Shown piece after piece: positions 13,941 through 17,696 of a DNA stretch of 17,696 bases. The notes under the pieces were generated by a model that saw nothing but the letters and a program-made list of their open reading frames with translations, was not told where the DNA came from and did not search any database. The DNA comes from JBFGCA01 sp041567315. GTDB taxonomy: Bacteria > Acidobacteriota > Thermoanaerobaculia > Multivoradales > JAHEKO01. Both the position numbers and the translations under genes were made by a program. The stretch covers positions 1-17,696 of the forward strand of contig JBFGCA010000103.1 of assembly GCA_041567315.1 (NCBI GenBank), in the 5' to 3' direction. Each line of letters opens with the position of its first letter. Positions within the stretch are counted from its first letter, which is position 1.

Positions 13941-14164
13941 CAGTCCTCGTCGAGGGCCTGCTGGACCTCCGCCGGACCGAACACCGGTGCCTCCTCGGCG
14001 ACCTCGAAGACCGGGAACCCCCGGCGGTAACGGTCGCTCGGCGCCGGCTGCAGACCCCGGCGGGCGAGCCGCGAAATGACCTTGCCGATCGATTCCCCGC
14101 TCTGCGCGGCCAGCGAGCGGGCGGCGCTCAGGATGTCGTCGTCGATCTGGAGGGTGGTACGCAT
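13940..14164 (-). CDS. vapB: VapB-type ribbon-helix-helix antitoxin
   Basis: The protein has 74 residues. MRTTLQIDDDILSAARSLAAQSGESIGKVISRLARRGL at the N-terminus is a typical ribbon-helix-helix DNA-binding and dimer domain, opening with a beta strand and followed by two helices. The acidic tail (about 50-74) would wrap the toxin. It is the first gene of the pair, starts six bases from an 18-base inverted repeat that is its likely operator, and overlaps vapC by four bases. Confidence 0.9.
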   Translation of the reverse strand: MRTTLQIDDDILSAARSLAAQSGESIGKVISRLARRGLQPAPSDRYRRGFPVFEVAEEAPVFGPAEVQQALDED

Positions 14165-14169
14165 CGAGA

Positions 14170-14187
14170 CATCATAGCATTATGATG
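14170..14187 (-). promoter_or_regulatory. likely VapB operator (perfect 7-bp inverted repeat)
   Basis: CATCATA (14170-14176), GCAT, TATGATG (14181-14187) is a perfect inverted repeat immediately upstream of the vapB ATG at 14164. VapB proteins repress their own promoter from such sites. The AT-rich arms could also include a -10 element. The stop codon TAA (14182-14180) of the upstream small ORF lies inside the repeat. Confidence 0.65.
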
Positions 14188-14485
14188 ATCCAAAGATGTC
14201 CGTCAGCCCGCCGGGCCCCGCGGCGGCGCTCTCCGCGGTCTGGCCCCGATACCCGGTCTCCTCGCTCGGCGGCGAGCCGACCCGCCGGAAGCGGAACACC
14301 TCTCCCGGGGGATTGAAAGGGCAGATCTCGCCGGTCTGGAAGGTGCTCATCACGATCTCCAGATTCCGCGTGCAGCGGGAGTCGTCGATCGCCGCCTTGA
14401 TGGCCGCCAGCCGCTGGGCGAAGAGCCCGGGCTCGCGCATCGAGTAGGTCAGGACCTGCCGGCTGCCGAGGCGCCGGCCGGCCAC
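14180..14485 (-). CDS. small ORF of unknown function, possibly a gene remnant
   Basis: The frame has 101 residues from a GTG at 14485; an internal ATG would give about 86 residues beginning MREPGLFAQRLAAIKAA. Codon third positions are strongly G/C, and the stretch from 20 to 75 has ordinary protein composition (AAIDDSRCTRNLEIVMSTF, then GEICPFNPPGEVFRFRRVG), which favours real coding. No family is recognised. An in-frame TAG stands 11 codons before the GTG and no ribosome binding site is clear, so it may be the C-terminal remnant of a longer gene cut by the arrival of the neighbouring toxin-antitoxin module. It ends 15 bases before vapB, inside the VapB operator. Confidence 0.45.
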   Translation of the reverse strand: MAGRRLGSRQVLTYSMREPGLFAQRLAAIKAAIDDSRCTRNLEIVMSTFQTGEICPFNPPGEVFRFRRVGSPPSEETGYRGQTAESAAAGPGGLTDIFGSS

Positions 14486-14528
14486 AGTCGTTGTACGGAT
14501 CGACTTTCCGGGATTCTAAAGCGCTCGG

Positions 14529-14557
14529 TTGACGCGAGTTGGGTATATTCGTAGTCT
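14529..14557 (+). promoter_or_regulatory. candidate promoter of the second toxin-antitoxin module
   Basis: TTGACG (14529-14534) is close to the -35 consensus, and TAGTCT (14552-14557) lies 17 bases downstream as a weak -10. A better-looking TATATT (14544-14549) is only nine bases from TTGACG and would need another -35. Either way the transcript would begin very near the ATG at 14565, giving a very short leader. Confidence 0.4.
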
Positions 14558-14564
14558 ATTTGCC

Positions 14565-14819
14565 ATGAGCACGACGATCCATGTATCTCCTGAGCTCCTT
14601 GCATCGGTCGATCGCCGGGCCGGCGAGCTCGGCATCAGCCGCAACCGCTACATTGTCCGGGCGCTCGAGCGGGCGGTCGAAAGCGAGACGGCGTGGAGCC
14701 CGCGCCTGGTCGAGGAGCTGGCGGCGGCGCGCGACGATCCGGAAGGCCAGCGGGCGATGGAAGAGCTGGTCCGGGTGGTCGCCGCCAACCGCACGTGCAA
14801 GCCGCCGCCCGAGCTGTGA
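14565..14819 (+). CDS. vapB: ribbon-helix-helix antitoxin (VapB-like)
   Basis: The protein has 84 residues. STTIHVSPELLASVDRRAGELGISRNRYIVRALERAV is a clear ribbon-helix-helix domain: a short strand, a helix with ELLASVDRRAGELG, then the SRNRYIVRALERAV helix. The tail contains RLVEELAAARDDPE, a toxin-binding type helix. I choose the ATG at 14565 because the strand begins right after it; an upstream ATG-like start adds residues that would lie over the promoter. The PIN toxin follows 88 bases later, a wider gap than usual. Confidence 0.85.
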   Translation: MSTTIHVSPELLASVDRRAGELGISRNRYIVRALERAVESETAWSPRLVEELAAARDDPEGQRAMEELVRVVAANRTCKPPPEL

Positions 14820-14907
14820 ATCCGGCCGGCCATCAGGCTGGCCCACCGGGAACTGACTCGTTGGTGGCCCGGCCGGTTGAAAGCGACGGTGGGGCGAAGG
14901 CGACGCC

Positions 14908-15324
14908 GTGAAGTACGTGCTCGACGCCAACACGCTGTCGTTTCTGATGGTGGGCGATCCGGCGGTCTCCGAGCGGCTGCTGGCCGAGGCCCGGACCGAC
15001 GTGCTCCTGCCGCAGACGGTGGTCGCCGAGATCGCCTACGGGCTCGCCCGCCTGCCGCGGTCGAAGCGCAAAGATCGGCTCGAGCGCCGCTTCGAGGTCC
15101 TGGAGCGCGAGCTGCCGCGGGCCGAGTGGACCGACGAGGTCAGCCGCGCCTTCGGCACCGCCAAGGCCGACCTCGAGCGGCGCGGGGTCCGCATCGAGGA
15201 CTTCGACCTCGCGGTGGCGGCGCACGCCCTGGCCACCGGCGCCACCCTGGTGACCGACAACCTGGCCCACATGCGGCGCATCCGCGGCCTCGAGCTCGAG
15301 AACTGGCGGGCCCGCCCCGGCTGA
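14908..15324 (+). CDS. vapC: VapC-type PIN-domain ribonuclease toxin
   Basis: The protein has 138 residues. All PIN-domain acidic positions are present: D6 in VLDANTLSFL, E41 in VVAEIAYGL, D98/D100 in IEDFDLAVAAHAL and D117 in ATLVTDNLAHM. The form LVTDNLxHMxRIxGLxLENW is typical of plasmid-type VapC/FitB-like toxins. The GTG start gives the canonical opening MKYVLDANTL. It is intact, so the toxin is probably active when free. The antitoxin gene ends 88 bases upstream on the same strand. Confidence 0.9.
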   Translation: MKYVLDANTLSFLMVGDPAVSERLLAEARTDVLLPQTVVAEIAYGLARLPRSKRKDRLERRFEVLERELPRAEWTDEVSRAFGTAKADLERRGVRIEDFDLAVAAHALATGATLVTDNLAHMRRIRGLELENWRARPG

Positions 15325-15352
15325 TCCCGTAGCGGGTCCTCGTGCTCCAATG

Positions 15353-15379
15353 GCGGCCCGGCCGACCCGTGAGGGCCGC
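15353..15379. terminator. possible bidirectional terminator hairpin between convergent genes
   Basis: GCGGCCC (15353-15359) and GGGCCGC (15373-15379) form a perfect seven-base stem with a 13-base loop in the 54-base gap between the vapC stop and the transporter stop. There is no T-run on either side, so it is a weak candidate. A smaller CCCG-TAG-CGGG hairpin is just after the vapC stop. Confidence 0.3.
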
Positions 15380-16680
15380 TACAGCCCCAGCAGCCCGGTC
15401 TGGCCGTGGTAGAAGACGCCGGCCACGGCGCCGGTGAGGAGGGTGGCGAGGGTGGCGGCGGCGAGGGCGCGGAGGGAGAGCGCGGTCAGGTCCTCGAGCC
15501 GCGAAGGGGCGAGGGCACCGAAGCCGCCGGCGGCGATCCCCATGCCGGCGACGTGGGTGAAGCCGCAGAGCGCGTAGGAGAGGATCAGGAGGGTGCGCGG
15601 GGAGAGCTCCCCGGCGGCGGCCAGCGCACCCAGCTCGCGGTAGCTCACCACCTCGGTCAAGACCAGCCGCTGGCCCAGAAGGCGGCCCGCCGCCTCGAGC
15701 TCCCCGGGCTGGACGCCCAGCAGCCAGGCGAAGGGCACGAACAGCCAGCCGAGCAGCCGGCCCAGATCGAGGCGGCCGTTCAGCGCTCCGGCGAGCGGCG
15801 CGGTGGCGCGGCCCAGCGCGGCGTCGAGAAGCGCCACCACGCCCAGCACCGCGATCAGCAGCGCCGAGATGCCGGCGGCGATCTTGAGCCCGTCCCAGGC
15901 GCCCGAGGCCAGCGCCCCCATGACGCTGCCGTGGCGCTCGCCCTCGAGCGGCGGCACCGCGCCCAGGGTCCTGGGCCGCCCGGTCTCGGGCAGCATCAGC
16001 TTGGTGACCAGGACCGCCGCCGGGATCGACAGCACCGAGGCCGACAGCAGGTGGCCGGCGATCTGCGGGAAGGAGTCGCGCAGGAAGACGACGTAGATGG
16101 CGAGCGTGGTCGAGGCGACGGTGGCCAGGTTGCAGGTCAGCACCGTGAGCAGCTCGGAGCGTGTCATCTCCTTGAGGTAGGGCCGCACGGCGGCCGCCGT
16201 CTCCACCCCGAAGAAGATGTGGACCGAGCCGGCCAGCGCCTCGGCGCCCGACAGCCGCAGGGTGCGGTGGAAGATGCGGCCGAAGAACCGCACCACCGGC
16301 TCGAGCAGGCGCAGGTGGTAGAGCGCCGCCATCAGCGCGGCGAAGAAGATGACCGCCGGCAGCACCTGGGCGGCGAGCACGAAGCCCACCGAGGGCTCGC
16401 CCGCCGCGGTGGTCTCGCCCGGGCTGATCGCCAGCGGGCCGAACAGGAACTTGCCGCCCTCGACGCTGCTGGCGAGCGCCGTCAGCAACACGTCGTTGAG
16501 CACCACCAGCGCCGAGCGGGCGGCCGGCAGCAGGAAGACCACCGCCCCCAGCCCGAAGATCAGCAGCGTCGAGCCGGCCACGGTCCGCCACGGCACCGGC
16601 CGCCGGCAGCCGCCGGCCAGCCAGGCGAGGGCGACCAGCGCCACCCAGCCGCCGAGCGAGATCAGGTTGAGCGGGCCCAC
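15379..16680 (-). CDS. CNT-family (NupC-type) nucleoside transporter
   Basis: The protein has 433 residues, near the usual size for bacterial concentrative nucleoside transporters, with about ten hydrophobic segments. Family motifs are visible: LSGAEALAGSVHIFFGVETAAAVRPYL at about 143-169, with the conserved Glu at 160, and SYALCGFTHVAGMGI late in the protein, the second substrate-binding block. CNT proteins import nucleosides with H+ or Na+ in the inner membrane. The GTG start fits the first helix; no strong ribosome binding site is seen. The gene stands alone, divergent from the membrane protein gene and convergent with vapC. Substrate preference cannot be read. Confidence 0.88.
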   Translation of the reverse strand: MGPLNLISLGGWVALVALAWLAGGCRRPVPWRTVAGSTLLIFGLGAVVFLLPAARSALVVLNDVLLTALASSVEGGKFLFGPLAISPGETTAAGEPSVGFVLAAQVLPAVIFFAALMAALYHLRLLEPVVRFFGRIFHRTLRLSGAEALAGSVHIFFGVETAAAVRPYLKEMTRSELLTVLTCNLATVASTTLAIYVVFLRDSFPQIAGHLLSASVLSIPAAVLVTKLMLPETGRPRTLGAVPPLEGERHGSVMGALASGAWDGLKIAAGISALLIAVLGVVALLDAALGRATAPLAGALNGRLDLGRLLGWLFVPFAWLLGVQPGELEAAGRLLGQRLVLTEVVSYRELGALAAAGELSPRTLLILSYALCGFTHVAGMGIAAGGFGALAPSRLEDLTALSLRALAAATLATLLTGAVAGVFYHGQTGLLGL

Positions 16681-16788
16681 CGGCCGGCGAGCCTATCCTG
16701 GCTCACGGGACGGCCCAAGAGCCGGCGGTGCGGCGATGCCGAAAGCGCCTCCGCTCGACGCGGCCGGAGTTGCGTTACCCTGCCCTCG

Positions 16789-17676
16789 GTGTACGAAAAG
16801 AAGGTCGGCAGGGCCTACGGGCGGGGCTGCCTGCTCTCCTGCGGCGTCATGGTGGTGGGCGCCGTCTTCGGGACCCTCCTGGTGGGTACGGTGCTGGTCA
16901 TCATCCGCGGCGGCGACGTCGAGCCACGCAGCCCGCGCCTGGCGCTCGCGCTGCTGGTCCCGATCGTCTTCATGGCGGTGCCGTGGGCGATCGCGGCCGT
17001 CGTGGTGCTGGCGCGGTCCCGCCGCCTGGATCGCGCCTTCGCGCCCTGGGGTGTACGCGGCCGCCAGGCCGGCGCCGTGATGCGGAGCTGGCACGGCGAG
17101 ATCGGCGGCCGCTCCTTCGACGCCTGGTTCCACAAGGGCCCGACCCTGGAGCTCTATCTCGGCTGCGAGCCCGCCACCAGGGCGGTGATCCGCCGCGCCG
17201 GCCGCCTGGCGAGCGCTTTCGCCCGCGCCTTCGAGGCCCGCGAGCCGATCAGCCCGCCGCCGCTCGACCTGGCCGGGGTCTCGGTCGTCGCCGAGGACGA
17301 GGACTGGATGCGCCGGCTGCTCTCCCGGTCCGCCGCGGCCGCCGCCGTCACCGCCCTGCTCGAGGAGAGCCCGCGCGCCGCCGCCCTGGTCTTCGTGGCC
17401 CCCGACGCGGTGCGCTACGTCCGCAGGTTCATGCCCGTCTCCGAGGTCGAGCCCGACAACCTGCGCACCTGGCTCGCCGACCTCGAGAGGCTTGCGGCAG
17501 CGGTCGACGCCGTCGGCCCCTCGCCCACCGCCGTCCGCCCCACCCGTCTCGAGACCTGGGCGCGCACCGCCCGCGACCGCTTTCTCAACGCCGTCCTGCT
17601 CGGCCTCGCCGCGTTCTTCGTCTTCGTCCTCGGCGCCCTCTTCCTCTTCGCGTTCCTCAACGTCGGCACGCCCTGA
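16789..17676 (+). CDS. membrane protein of unknown function with three membrane segments
   Basis: The protein has 295 residues. Two hydrophobic segments near the N-terminus (about 14-39 and 50-75) are followed by a soluble region of about 190 residues and a C-terminal membrane helix (about 267-291). The soluble region has strands such as SFDAWFHKGPTLELYLGCEPATRAVI and AALVFVAPDAVRYVRRFMPVSE, a mixed alpha/beta domain that I cannot assign. With the positive-inside rule the soluble part is probably cytoplasmic. GTG 16789 is the first start that fits; no ribosome binding site is visible, and the frame runs back upstream without a stop across the transporter gene, so the start is uncertain. No neighbour suggests a role. 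Confidence 0.75.
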   Translation: MYEKKVGRAYGRGCLLSCGVMVVGAVFGTLLVGTVLVIIRGGDVEPRSPRLALALLVPIVFMAVPWAIAAVVVLARSRRLDRAFAPWGVRGRQAGAVMRSWHGEIGGRSFDAWFHKGPTLELYLGCEPATRAVIRRAGRLASAFARAFEAREPISPPPLDLAGVSVVAEDEDWMRRLLSRSAAAAAVTALLEESPRAAALVFVAPDAVRYVRRFMPVSEVEPDNLRTWLADLERLAAAVDAVGPSPTAVRPTRLETWARTARDRFLNAVLLGLAAFFVFVLGALFLFAFLNVGTP

Positions 17677-17696
17677 GCGCCAGCCCGCGCCGGCGG

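Noticed and set aside
15406..16788. N-terminal 460-residue extension of the last plus-strand membrane protein
   Set aside because: It is the antisense of the nucleoside transporter and has shadow composition.

Overview
The window is very GC-rich, with GC at almost every third codon position, many GTG starts and almost no spacer DNA inside operons. This fits a GC-rich soil or sediment bacterium; Acidobacteriota, Gemmatimonadota or a delta/gamma-proteobacterial group are all possible. No rRNA, tRNA or clear phylogenetic marker is present, so the phylum is a guess.

Layout. (1) 1-168: an imperfect, REP-like palindrome and the downstream flank of the main operon. (2) 169-11533, minus strand: thirteen genes read as one unit. 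Nine of the twelve junctions overlap by 1-4 bases and the other gaps are 2, 2 and 24 bases. In order of transcription: zinc-type glucose 1-dehydrogenase, aquaporin with a Cys/His tail, GMC oxidoreductase with a Cys cluster, exported double-VOC protein, two small membrane proteins, a ferric-reductase-like/Rieske fusion, a membrane-anchored protein with a C/H motif, an OlsB-like N-acyltransferase, a PlsC-like acyltransferase, a DinB-fold protein, a VTT(DedA)/ATP-grasp fusion and a DoxX-like protein. (3) 11534-11873: leader region of the operon with a 122-bp element bounded by 10-bp inverted repeats; a related half-copy lies in the 3' end of the VTT/ATP-grasp gene. (4) 11874-12104, plus: a tiny zinc-finger anti-sigma-like protein. 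(5) 12253-13206, minus: exported protein of eight regularly spaced 23-residue repeats plus a peptidoglycan-binding domain, followed by a good intrinsic terminator. (6) 13494-15324: two VapBC-type toxin-antitoxin modules facing outward on opposite strands, with a small unknown ORF between them. (7) 15379-16680, minus: CNT-type nucleoside transporter. (8) 16789-17676, plus: membrane protein of unknown function.

How the genes may work together. The thirteen-gene unit looks like the real interest here. Its first part holds redox enzymes (glucose dehydrogenase, GMC flavoenzyme) and a membrane electron-transfer protein. Its second part holds two acyltransferases of the ornithine-lipid type and a membrane-anchored ATP-grasp ligase. 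My inference is a system that builds or modifies an amino-acid-containing membrane lipid or envelope conjugate, coupled to a membrane redox chain. The family assignments are well supported by motifs; the joint function is a hypothesis.
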